A stretch of 64,000 bases of DNA. Source: Sinorhizobium meliloti. GTDB taxonomy: Bacteria > Pseudomonadota > Alphaproteobacteria > Rhizobiales > Rhizobiaceae. The position numbers were made by a program, and so were the translations under genes. Positions 38,648 through 46,572 of this stretch are shown here, one piece after another. The stretch is taken from positions 466,230 to 530,229 of the forward strand of contig NZ_CP141214.1 of the NCBI RefSeq assembly GCF_035610345.1. The letters are read 5' to 3'. The notes beneath the pieces are model-generated. The model was not told where the DNA came from. It did no database searches and saw nothing but the letters and a program-made list of their open reading frames with translations. Position 1 is the first letter of the stretch. The number at the start of each line of letters is the position of its first letter.

Positions 38648-39768
38648 CGACTTGCTGCGTAGCGTCTTTCGCCTTCGGCGACCAGGTCTTCGGCGAGCTG
38701 GAAACCGAGTCCCGGCTTCCTGAAGGCATCCAGCCAGCCGTTTTTGGGAGCCAGATCGGGCGAGGAGACGATATCCTTCCGGACGAGCTGCCACATGATC
38801 TGGTTACCGTCGTCGAGATTGGGAATGGCAAGCCCTATGTGGTGTTCCGCGCAGGTGGTGATGCCGGTGGTAAAGGAAGAATGGATGCAGATCTTCAGTC
38901 CGGCGGCCTCCGCCACGGCTGCCGCCTTCATCATCGGCTGTATGCCGCCGATTTCACGCGGGCCGATGCAGATCATGTCCGCGGCACGCTGGCGGCATAT
39001 CTCATAGACGTCGTAGAGCGTAAAGGCGGCCTGATCCGCAACGATCGGGATACCGACTTTCTCGCGGACATGCGCCATGGCCGGGATGCTCCAGCTCACC
39101 GTTGGCTGCTCGATGAACTCGATGTCGAATTTTTCGAGCTTTCGGCACATGTTGATCGCGTCATGGACGCTCCAGCCTTCGTTTGCATCGAGGCGCAGCC
39201 GCGCGTCGCCGATCTCGCGGCGAACCGCCGCGGTGATCTCCAGGTCGAGCTTCTCGCCGCGACCGACCTTGAGATAGAAGACCCGCTCGCCCTGGGCATG
39301 ACCCACCGCGGCATCGCGCGCAAGCTCCTCGGCGGTCTCGCCCTGCAGGAAATAGAAGTAGCCGACCGCCTTCCGGTGAGCCCCCCCGAGCAGCTGGTGG
39401 ACCGGCAGCCCGGCGAGTTTGCCCTGCAGATCCCACATGGCCATGTCGATTCCGGAAAATATCTGATTGGCCGCCCGCATGATATTGGCGCCGTGTCCGA
39501 GATATTCCTGGTGGAAGATGCGCGCGATGAGCGGCGCCACATCATGGGGCGAATGGCCGACGAGGTGCTTGGCGAGGCGATGGAGGATAGCCGCCGTACC
39601 GGTCTGGTCCGGCGCGACCGTGCACTCGCCGACCCCTACCGTGCCGTCATCTGCCTCGATCTCGATGAGGTTGACCGCGAAGGATTCACGGATGCCGTAG
39701 GACCAGTGGTAGGGTTGCTTGAGCGGCAGTACCAGCGGGCGGACGCGGACGTTTGATATCTTGACCAT
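38644..39768 (-). CDS. Mandelate racemase/muconate lactonizing enzyme family protein with atypical active site
   Basis: This enolase-superfamily protein (374 aa) has the metal-binding acids Asp194 (LDANEGW), Glu220 (FIEQPT) and Asp245 (VADQAAF). In the K-x-K motif only the second lysine remains (Tyr165-Leu-Lys167). The lysine usually found on the opposite barrel face (KxxxxGG) is replaced (IGPREIGG, Gly269), while a histidine (IHSSF) stands on the following strand. An epimerase or dehydratase using Lys/His is conceivable. It lies between betaine-type transporter genes and an Ldh2-type gene. Linkage recalls hydroxyproline-betaine epimerase loci, but the motif differs, so that name is not given. 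Confidence 0.82.
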   Translation of the reverse strand: MVKISNVRVRPLVLPLKQPYHWSYGIRESFAVNLIEIEADDGTVGVGECTVAPDQTGTAAILHRLAKHLVGHSPHDVAPLIARIFHQEYLGHGANIMRAANQIFSGIDMAMWDLQGKLAGLPVHQLLGGAHRKAVGYFYFLQGETAEELARDAAVGHAQGERVFYLKVGRGEKLDLEITAAVRREIGDARLRLDANEGWSVHDAINMCRKLEKFDIEFIEQPTVSWSIPAMAHVREKVGIPIVADQAAFTLYDVYEICRQRAADMICIGPREIGGIQPMMKAAAVAEAAGLKICIHSSFTTGITTCAEHHIGLAIPNLDDGNQIMWQLVRKDIVSSPDLAPKNGWLDAFRKPGLGFQLAEDLVAEGERRYAASR

Positions 39769-39844
39769 TCTCGGAGTTCCTCGAAAAGACGGCCGGCACG
39801 GCCGGTCCGGTATATCTGCGCCGGGTTCTCCGGCACGCACCCTT

Positions 39845-39876
39845 CCCGCCCGCCGGCAGGGAGACCTGCAGGCGGG
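39845..39876 (-). promoter_or_regulatory. Intercistronic stem-loop
   Basis: CCCGCC...GGCGGG with an inner CGGCAGG/CCTGC pairing forms a bulged hairpin with a GAGA loop, between the binding-protein stop and the enolase-family start. It probably separates transporter from enzyme expression. Confidence 0.45.
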
Positions 39877-39907
39877 ACGAGACGTTCGTCGATAGATGCG
39901 GCGCGTT

Positions 39908-40798
39908 TTACATGCCGAGCGACTTCAGATAGTCGGCGGCGACCGTTTCGATGGTCTTCTTCTCCACATCGACCTGGCTGTTCAAACGCTGCATCGTGGC
40001 GTCATCGAGCTTCTTCGAGACCGCTTCGAGCGTTTCCTTGAGATCCGGATTCGCGTCGAGCACTTCCTTGCGCACGACGGGGGTCAGCGCATAGTTGGGG
40101 AAGAAGCCCTTGTCGTCCTTCAGCGTCTTCAATCCGAGCGCCGCGATCTGGCCGTCGGTCGCCTGCGCGGCGATCGTGTCGAGATCGCCATTGGCGAGAG
40201 CGTTATAGGCGAGACCAAGATCCATCGGCCTGATATTGGCCCGACCGGTTTCGAAACCGTAGACCTTCTCCAAACCGATCAGGCCGTCCGGACGCTTCGG
40301 AAATTCGGCCGTCGTGCCCATGAGGACATCCTTGCCGTCGTTATACGCCTTGGCGAGGTCGGAGATCGTCTCCATGCCGTCCGTCTTGGCGTTGCCCGGC
40401 TTGATGACATAGGCGTAGGTGTTGTTCGCTGCGGACGGCGCCAGCCAGACGAGGCCTTTTTCGCCGTCGAGTTCCTTGACGCGGTTGTAGGTCTCTTCCG
40501 GCGAAAGCCGTTCCGTCACCTTGTTGAAGGTGATGAGCGACGTCCCCGTATATTCCCAGTAGAGATCGACCTCGCCGTTCTCCAGTGCGGCGCGAACGAT
40601 CTTCGTGCCCATGCCGTCTTTCTTGTCGACCGTGTGGCCCTTGCTCTGAAGGAGCTGCTTGGTGATCTCTGCGATGATCAGCTGCTCGGTAAAGTTTTTG
40701 CCGCCGACGGTAAGGCTGGCGGCCCAGGCAGTCGTCGTGACGAGCGCGATGGCGGCCGCCGACAGAAGGGTCTTGGCAAGTTTCGGTGCGAAGTTCAT
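39908..40798 (-). CDS. Osmoprotectant/quaternary-amine ABC binding protein (OsmF/OpuC type)
   Basis: This periplasmic binding protein (296 aa) has a signal peptide (cleavage after TTAWA) and family blocks VGGKNFTEQLIIAEI, DLYWEYTGTSL and AQATDGQIAALGL. The family binds glycine betaine, choline, carnitine and related compounds through aromatic cages. It ends the four-gene transporter section, 23 bp after the second permease gene. In this catabolic setting it probably supplies a nutrient rather than an osmolyte. Confidence 0.9.
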   Translation of the reverse strand: MNFAPKLAKTLLSAAAIALVTTTAWAASLTVGGKNFTEQLIIAEITKQLLQSKGHTVDKKDGMGTKIVRAALENGEVDLYWEYTGTSLITFNKVTERLSPEETYNRVKELDGEKGLVWLAPSAANNTYAYVIKPGNAKTDGMETISDLAKAYNDGKDVLMGTTAEFPKRPDGLIGLEKVYGFETGRANIRPMDLGLAYNALANGDLDTIAAQATDGQIAALGLKTLKDDKGFFPNYALTPVVRKEVLDANPDLKETLEAVSKKLDDATMQRLNSQVDVEKKTIETVAADYLKSLGM

Positions 40799-40821
40799 TT
40801 CAGTTCCTCTCTCTCATTTTG

Positions 40822-41577
40822 TTATCGTAGCGGATTGATGCCCCGTGGAACGAGGTAGTACTGAATCTGGCCGACGATGAAATCGACCAGGACCGCGAGC
40901 ATTGCCGTGGGAATGGCCCCGGCCATCATCATCGGGAGTTCGTCCAGCGAGATCCCGGTGAAGATCAGTTCGCCAAGCCCGCCCGCGCCGATCAGAAAGA
41001 CCAGGGGCGCCGAGCCGACGCAGATCGCGAGCGCCGTGCGGATGCCGCCGAAGATCACGAAGAGGGCGTTTGGAAGTTCGACGCGCCACAGAACCTGCCG
41101 CGGCGTCATGCCCATCCCGGTTGCGGCCTCCACAAGGTGCGGCGGCACGGCGCGCAGGCCGGCATAGGTGTTGCGCACGATCGGCAGGAGGGTGGCCGCC
41201 CAGAGGCCGAACACCGCGGGCACCGTGCCGATCCCGAGTAGCGTCATCGAAAGCGCCAGGATCGCGAGCGTCGGCACGGTGCTGCCGATATTGAAGATCT
41301 GCATCACGGCTTCCGAAACGAGGCGGAAGGCAGGCCGTGAAAGGACGATGCCGACCGGTACCGCCACAAGGATGGCGAGCCCTCCCGCCCAGGCGACCAG
41401 CTCCAGATGCTGCACGGCGAGATAGGAAATGTCGTCGGAATAGGCGAGGATTTCCTCCGCCATGCCGCTCCACCACAGCCAGACGACGGCTCCGGCCAGC
41501 ACGACGAGCACGATCATCGGTGCGGTCTCGATCCGGCGGCGATGCTGCGGTGCGGCCTGGCCGGCGAGAGCGCTCAT
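40822..41577 (-). CDS. Quaternary-amine ABC transporter permease (OsmW/OpuCB type)
   Basis: This permease (251 aa) has several hydrophobic helices and the cytoplasmic coupling loop (LVEAATGMGMTPRQVLWRVELP) followed by GAGGLGELIF. The start overlaps the ATPase stop by 4 nt. The N-terminus before the first helix is basic and short. It pairs with the permease at 42686-43348. Confidence 0.9.
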   Translation of the reverse strand: MSALAGQAAPQHRRRIETAPMIVLVVLAGAVVWLWWSGMAEEILAYSDDISYLAVQHLELVAWAGGLAILVAVPVGIVLSRPAFRLVSEAVMQIFNIGSTVPTLAILALSMTLLGIGTVPAVFGLWAATLLPIVRNTYAGLRAVPPHLVEAATGMGMTPRQVLWRVELPNALFVIFGGIRTALAICVGSAPLVFLIGAGGLGELIFTGISLDELPMMMAGAIPTAMLAVLVDFIVGQIQYYLVPRGINPLR

Positions 41578-42689
41578 GCCTTCCCTCCATGGCCGAGATT
41601 GTGCACGATGGAACGGTAGCTCATCACGCCCGCCATCCGCCCGCCCTCGTCGACGCAGGGCAGCAGCGCCATGTCGTGTGCGAACATCATCGACACGGCC
41701 TGCCTAAGATCGCCGGTGGTCGGGACGGCGGACTTTACCGGTTCCGCATGATCGCCCACCGTACCGGAGCGCAGCTCCGCCACCTGCTCGCTCAAGAGAG
41801 ATTGCGGTGCGCCGTCGGCGTTCAGAACGAAGACTGCAGCGCTGCGCGACGATCGCATGCGCTCGAGCGCATGTTCGACCGAGTCCGTACTCCGGACCGT
41901 GATGAAACCCGTCTCCATGGCGTCGCGCACCGAGACGAGCCTCAGCCGCTTGAGTGCCCGGTCGGAGCCCAGGAAGTCTTCGATGAAGCTGTTGGCGGGA
42001 CGGGCGAGCAACTCGTCGGGCGCGGCATATTGTTCGAGCCTGCCGCTGCGGAAGATCGCGATCTTGTCCGCCATCTTCACCGCTTCGTCGAGATCGTGCG
42101 AGACGAAGATGATCGTCTTGCGGATCTCCCGCTGCATCTTCAGAAATTCTTCCTGGATGACTTCGCGGTTGATCGGATCGATCGCCCCGAACGGTTCGTC
42201 CATCAGCATGACCGGCGGATCGGCCGCCAGCGCGCGCAGGACGCCGACACGCTGCTGCTGGCCGCCGGAAAGTTCCTTCGGATAGCGCGTGAGGAAAAGG
42301 TCGGGCTGGAGACCGACAAGCTCGAGGAGCTCTTTGGCGCGGTCGCGCGACTTGCGGCGATCCCAGCCGAGGAGGTCTGGCACGACACAGATATTTTCCT
42401 CGATCGTCTTGTTCGGGAAAAGGCCGATCTGCTGGATCACATAGCCGATGCTCCGCCGCAGCTTGATCGGATCGATGGTGCTCGTGTCCTTGCCGTTGAT
42501 GAAGACCTTGCCGCTGGTGGGCTGAATCAGCCGGTTGATCATCTTCATCGTCGTCGTCTTGCCGCACCCCGAAGGGCCGAGCAGCACGCAGATCTCTCCT
42601 GTGGGTAAATCCAGACTTACATTGTCGACGGCAATGAGGGGATCTTGCGCCGGGCCGTAGTGTTTCGTCAGATTTTCGAGCCGGATCAT
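41574..42689 (-). CDS. Quaternary-amine ABC transporter ATPase with CBS domains (OsmV/ProV type)
   Basis: This ATPase (371 aa) has Walker A (GPSGCGKTTTMK), the signature LSGGQQQRVGVLRAL and Walker B (VMLMDEPFGAIDP). The C-terminal 130 residues form paired CBS domains (VRDAMETGFITV and DLRQAVSMMFAHDMALLPCV), which in this family sense ionic strength or nucleotides and gate transport. Both ends overlap the neighbouring permease genes by 4 nt. Confidence 0.93.
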   Translation of the reverse strand: MIRLENLTKHYGPAQDPLIAVDNVSLDLPTGEICVLLGPSGCGKTTTMKMINRLIQPTSGKVFINGKDTSTIDPIKLRRSIGYVIQQIGLFPNKTIEENICVVPDLLGWDRRKSRDRAKELLELVGLQPDLFLTRYPKELSGGQQQRVGVLRALAADPPVMLMDEPFGAIDPINREVIQEEFLKMQREIRKTIIFVSHDLDEAVKMADKIAIFRSGRLEQYAAPDELLARPANSFIEDFLGSDRALKRLRLVSVRDAMETGFITVRSTDSVEHALERMRSSRSAAVFVLNADGAPQSLLSEQVAELRSGTVGDHAEPVKSAVPTTGDLRQAVSMMFAHDMALLPCVDEGGRMAGVMSYRSIVHNLGHGGKA

Positions 42690-43348
42690 GGCGTGACCTC
42701 CCCCTGAATACCGCGTGACGTGAGAAGGCGCTGTACGAGCGCGAGGAAAAGGTCGGCTGCGATCGCAAGCAGCGAGACCGCCAGCGCCCCGGTCACCAGC
42801 TGACGCGGATCGGACTGGCTGATGCCGCGCGAGATGAACGTGCCGAGGCCGCCCGCGCCGATATAAGCCGCGATCGCCGTCACGCCGATGTTCATGACGA
42901 CGGCCGTCCTGACCCCGGCCATTATGACGGGAATGGCAAGCGGGATTTCGACCTGGCGCAGACGTTGCCAGGTGCTCATCCCCATGCCTTTCGCGGCCTC
43001 TCGAAGAGACGGATCGACATTGGTGATGGCGGTGTAGGTGTTGCGGATGATGGGAAGCTGGGAATAGAGAATGACGGCTACGACCGCCGGGACATAGCCG
43101 ATGCCGTGGCCGATCGGCGAGAGCAGCGGGATCATCAGGCCGAACAGCGCAATCGACGGAACCGTGATCATCATCGACGCGAGATAGAGCACGGTATCGG
43201 CCGTGCTCTTCGACTGCGTGATCGCAATCCCGATCGGCACGGCCGTCGCGATCGCAATCCCGACCGCCAGGAAGACGATCGAAATGTGCTCGATCGTCCG
43301 CGTGCCTATGACGTCCAGATTGTCGATGATGAACCGTATGATCTCCAT
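42686..43348 (-). CDS. Quaternary-amine ABC transporter permease (OsmY/OpuCD type)
   Basis: This permease (220 aa from ATG 43348) begins MEIIRFIIDNLDVIG. It has the family coupling loop (LREAAKGMGMSTWQRLRQVEIP) and AAYIGAGGLGTFI. The frame is open further upstream, but that part carries no helix and no family similarity. It overlaps the ATPase gene by 4 nt and follows the hydrolase gene after 148 bp, so a promoter may lie in that gap. Confidence 0.88.
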   Translation of the reverse strand: MEIIRFIIDNLDVIGTRTIEHISIVFLAVGIAIATAVPIGIAITQSKSTADTVLYLASMMITVPSIALFGLMIPLLSPIGHGIGYVPAVVAVILYSQLPIIRNTYTAITNVDPSLREAAKGMGMSTWQRLRQVEIPLAIPVIMAGVRTAVVMNIGVTAIAAYIGAGGLGTFISRGISQSDPRQLVTGALAVSLLAIAADLFLALVQRLLTSRGIQGEVTP

Positions 43349-43496
43349 TCGTTGCGGCCTGCCTTTCCTAAACTGGGTCACGATGTCTCGGTCGGATTCG
43401 ACCTGAACCGTGCGTGACCGATTCCAAAAAATCAGAGCGGGCGGCAGGCGGGACACCCGGCCTTCCGCACTGATGCGCGCCCCTGTCAAACGCTCG

Positions 43497-44180
43497 TCAG
43501 AGCTCGCCGTACAGTTTAGCGGCATTCCCGAAAGTGTAGCGCAGGGGCACCGATCCCTCGACCCGCCATGCTTCGACCGTATCTCCTTTCAGAAGGGCGC
43601 AAGCGGCTTCGGTATCGACGACCGCGCCGCCATAGAGGCGGTTCGCCAGGTTGAGAATGCCGGTCTGGTGCATCGCAAGGCCGCCGCTGCCGCAGGCGTC
43701 CTTGACGAGCAGGACATGCAGGCCAAGGTTGATCGCGTCCTTGACCGTTGCATCGACACAAGCCTCGGTCCAGACGCCGGCGATCACCAGCCATTCCACG
43801 CCTGCGTCCCGCAATTCGCCGATCAAGGGGCTCTTGCCGAATGCGCTCGCTTCGTTTTTGACAAGCAGCCGCTCCGACGGAAGCGGAGCGACCTCCGGGC
43901 AGATCGCCGTGAGCGGGTCGTCCTTGTCGCTGAAGGCGGAACGTCCATCCGGTCCGATGGGATGGAACGGGCGACGATTCTCGGCGAGATCGACGATATA
44001 GGCGCAATGAAAGACGGGGATGCCGCTGCGGCGGGCCGCCTCCTGAAGGCGCGCGGCATTGCCGAGCACCGTCTCGTAACCGTCTACGAGATAGCGCTCG
44101 TCGTGGCGATGCTCCTCCTGGAGATCGATAAAGAGAGCGGCAGCTTTTGCGCGGTCGATCCGCAACGGTTTCTTCATCAA
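43497..44180 (-). CDS. Isochorismatase-family cysteine hydrolase
   Basis: This 227-aa hydrolase has the family catalytic triad: Asp (ALFIDLQ), Lys (LLVKNEASAF) and Cys (VWTEACVDATVKDA). The cis-peptide segment GVWTE is in the usual place. Members include N-carbamoylsarcosine amidase, nicotinamidase and ureidoacrylate hydrolase. Its ATG overlaps the stop of the M24 metallohydrolase gene (ATGA), so the two hydrolases probably act in sequence on an amide-containing nitrogen compound. Confidence 0.86.
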   Translation of the reverse strand: MMKKPLRIDRAKAAALFIDLQEEHRHDERYLVDGYETVLGNAARLQEAARRSGIPVFHCAYIVDLAENRRPFHPIGPDGRSAFSDKDDPLTAICPEVAPLPSERLLVKNEASAFGKSPLIGELRDAGVEWLVIAGVWTEACVDATVKDAINLGLHVLLVKDACGSGGLAMHQTGILNLANRLYGGAVVDTEAACALLKGDTVEAWRVEGSVPLRYTFGNAAKLYGEL

Positions 44181-45481
44181 GTCTCCCCGCTCAGGAATTC
44201 GTCCTCATAGGGAAAGCGCGACAGGAGTTCCGTGCCGTTCTCCGTGATGAGGATCTCGTCTTCGAGTTTCACGCCCTCGCGGCCGCCCTTTTCGCCGATG
44301 TAGCTTTCGACCGAGACGACCATTCCGGGCACGAGACATCCGTCGCGACCGTAGGTCTCGTAGTCTATCGCATGGGCGATGAACGGCGTCTCGCCGTGCA
44401 TGCCGACGCCGTGCATCACGGACGTGTAACGCTGATCGACGAAGCGGTCCGGTATCTTCCAGGCCTTTTCGGCGATCTCGCGGAAAGCCATGCCCGGCTT
44501 GACGATGTCGATATTGTGCTGAACCTGTTCGTAGGCCATTCGGTAGAGCGACTTTTGGTAAGGGGTCGGCTTGCCGGGACCGCAGCGGAAGGTTCGCGAG
44601 AAATCGGAATAGTAGCCGTAGCAGCCGATCGTATCGGTATCGAGGGCCACGAGTTCGCCCGGCCTGATCTTGCGGCCGCTTGCCTCGTTGAACCAGGGAT
44701 TGGTTCGCTGGCCGGAACTCAGCAGCCGGGTCTCAATGAACTCGCCGCCCTGCCGGATCACTTCATGATACATGATCGCGAAGAGCTCGTTTTCGGAAAC
44801 ACCCGGCTTGATCGCTTCGCGTACGGCGGCCACGGCAGCTTCGGCGCCGGCCATGGATACCTGAAGGCACTTGATCTCTTCGGGAGTCTTGACGGCCCTG
44901 ACGGCGAGAATTTCGCCCTGACAGTCCTTTACCTCGCACCCGCGCTTTTCGAGCGCCAGTGCCTGCAGATGGCTGCAGCGGTCCATGCCGAGCTTCATCG
45001 ACCCGCCGCCATGCTGCTTGAGCAAATCGGTAATCTCGTCCGCGAAGGGCCCGGCGGTCTCGTCGTCCTTACCGGAGACGGAGGACCAGACAAGCTTGGA
45101 AGGGCGGGCCTCGTCGATCGTGTCGAGGACCATCGAGACATGATAGCTCTGCGGATATTCGAAGAGGACGACCGGACCTTCAGTGGGGATGAAGAAATAG
45201 CGGGTGGAGTTGCGCAGGAAATACCCGAACATGTTTCGGGAGCCCGTCGCGTAGCGCTGGTTATAGGGATCGAAAAGGACCACCGCACCGTAGCCGGCCG
45301 CGCGCATCCAGTCGCGAAGCTTCTTCAGCCTCCCCTTGCGCAGGGCGTCGGCGTCGATGAAGGACGGTTCCGTGTCTGAAAGCCACATGCCGCCGGCCGG
45401 ATCGGCTGCCTCCGGATGGCGCATCCGGTCCTTGAAGTCCACGTCATCCACGCTGTCGGGATCGAATACAACAATGCTCAT
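44177..45481 (-). CDS. M24-family metallohydrolase, DddP-like
   Basis: This pita-bread-fold protein (434 aa) retains the dinuclear metal ligands: two Asp (DTD and SDFSRTF regions), His (MHGVGMHG) and two Glu (VSVESYIGEKGG and KLEDEILI). The stretch GGEFIETRLLSSGQRTNPWF is very close to remembered DMSP lyase DddP, but the proposed catalytic Asp377 of DddP (MHGVGLCDE) is Gly here. It is therefore probably a different hydrolase or lyase of the creatinase/DddP/Xaa-Pro peptidase superfamily. It is linked to betaine transport and an MttB-type protein, so a methylated onium compound is a plausible substrate. Confidence 0.83.
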   Translation of the reverse strand: MSIVVFDPDSVDDVDFKDRMRHPEAADPAGGMWLSDTEPSFIDADALRKGRLKKLRDWMRAAGYGAVVLFDPYNQRYATGSRNMFGYFLRNSTRYFFIPTEGPVVLFEYPQSYHVSMVLDTIDEARPSKLVWSSVSGKDDETAGPFADEITDLLKQHGGGSMKLGMDRCSHLQALALEKRGCEVKDCQGEILAVRAVKTPEEIKCLQVSMAGAEAAVAAVREAIKPGVSENELFAIMYHEVIRQGGEFIETRLLSSGQRTNPWFNEASGRKIRPGELVALDTDTIGCYGYYSDFSRTFRCGPGKPTPYQKSLYRMAYEQVQHNIDIVKPGMAFREIAEKAWKIPDRFVDQRYTSVMHGVGMHGETPFIAHAIDYETYGRDGCLVPGMVVSVESYIGEKGGREGVKLEDEILITENGTELLSRFPYEDEFLSGET

Positions 45482-45572
45482 GACATTCTCCTTTTCCAGC
45501 AGGATGGAGAAGAGTCGGAGCGCGCATTTGCGCGAATTCCGCGGTATCTATGCCGGAATCCGCAGAGTTTCA

Positions 45573-46565
45573 TTATTTCAGCCCCGCGACTGCGCGAGGC
45601 GCCTCGCCCGCTCGCGAAACGCGGCGGCGAACGCTGTGCGGGACATATCCGAACTGCTCTTTGAAGGCGCGGGAAAAGTTGGCGGCATTTCCGAACCCGC
45701 AGGCGACAGCGACTTCATTCACCTTGAGACTGGAATGCGTCAGCATGTCTGCCGCGTGCCCAAGCCTCAGATTGCGGTAATAGCTGTTGGGCGACACGCC
45801 AAGTTCGGCCTTGAAGGCGCGTTCGAGCTTATCGGACGAGACATTCAGCCGGTCGGCCAGGTCCCCGATCCGCAATAGGTCCTCGATCGCATTCTCCATC
45901 ATCGCCACAGCGGAAAGGACGAGGTCGTCGGCGATCCCGCACCGGATACGCAAGGTCAGCTTCCGGCGATCGGCGTCGGGTCGCAGCGGGCTGTGCATGA
46001 ACCAGCCGGCGACGCCGTCGGCGAGCTCGGCGTCATAGTCCCGTCCGATCATGTCCAGCATCATGTCGAGGCTGCCGATGCCGCCGACGGAAGTGAAGCG
46101 GCGGCGGTCGATCACATAGAGATCCGAGCGCATGTCGAGCTGCGGGAACGCTTCCTTGAAGGCCGGCTGGCTGGTCCAGTGGAGCGTGCAGGAATGGCCG
46201 TCGAGCAACCCTTTGCGCGCCAGGAAGAAGGCAGCATCGGCTACCGCACCGAGTTGCGCACCGGATCGGAGATTCTTTCGGATCCACGCCATCTCCTCGT
46301 CCGCAACGAGATGCTCTGCGTCACCGCCCGAACACACGACAATCCGGTCGACCTCCGGTGCGTTGCGCACATGAAAGTCCGGCTCGATTCCGATGCCGTT
46401 CGACGCCGTGATCTTCTCGCCGGCCGCCACGGTAATCCAGGAATAGCAGCGCTTGCCGGAGAGCGTATTGGCTGCGCGCAGCGGCTCGATGACCGAACTG
46501 AAGGCCATCAGCGGAAAGTTCGGAAACATCAAAACCGCGAAGCGGATTTCCTGCGTATCCCTCAT
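45573..46565 (-). CDS. GlxA-family AraC regulator (DJ-1/PfpI domain plus AraC HTH)
   Basis: This regulator (330 aa) has an N-terminal DJ-1/PfpI-type sensing domain (FAVLMFPNFPLMAFSSVIEP, residues 8-27) and a C-terminal AraC domain (VNEVAVACGFGNAANFSRAFKEQFG). The architecture is shared with GbdR, CdhR and ArgR, which sense glycine betaine/dimethylglycine, carnitine and arginine. It lies in the operon between the MttB-family gene (7-bp gap) and the M24 gene, and probably controls it in response to a quaternary amine. Confidence 0.9.
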   Translation of the reverse strand: MRDTQEIRFAVLMFPNFPLMAFSSVIEPLRAANTLSGKRCYSWITVAAGEKITASNGIGIEPDFHVRNAPEVDRIVVCSGGDAEHLVADEEMAWIRKNLRSGAQLGAVADAAFFLARKGLLDGHSCTLHWTSQPAFKEAFPQLDMRSDLYVIDRRRFTSVGGIGSLDMMLDMIGRDYDAELADGVAGWFMHSPLRPDADRRKLTLRIRCGIADDLVLSAVAMMENAIEDLLRIGDLADRLNVSSDKLERAFKAELGVSPNSYYRNLRLGHAADMLTHSSLKVNEVAVACGFGNAANFSRAFKEQFGYVPHSVRRRVSRAGEAPRAVAGLK

Positions 46566-46572
46566 CTGCCCC

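Noticed and set aside
38644..39768. Hydroxyproline-betaine 2-epimerase (HpbD) call
   Set aside because: The paired catalytic lysines of that enzyme are not both present and overall similarity to the remembered sequence is low.
44177..45481. DMSP lyase (DddP) or creatinase call for the M24 protein
   Set aside because: The DddP Asp377 position is Gly, and the intact five-ligand metal site is not a creatinase feature.
43497..45481. Creatine/creatinine degradation pathway
   Set aside because: The hydrolase families match superficially, but no creatininase is present and the M24 protein looks DddP-like, not creatinase-like.
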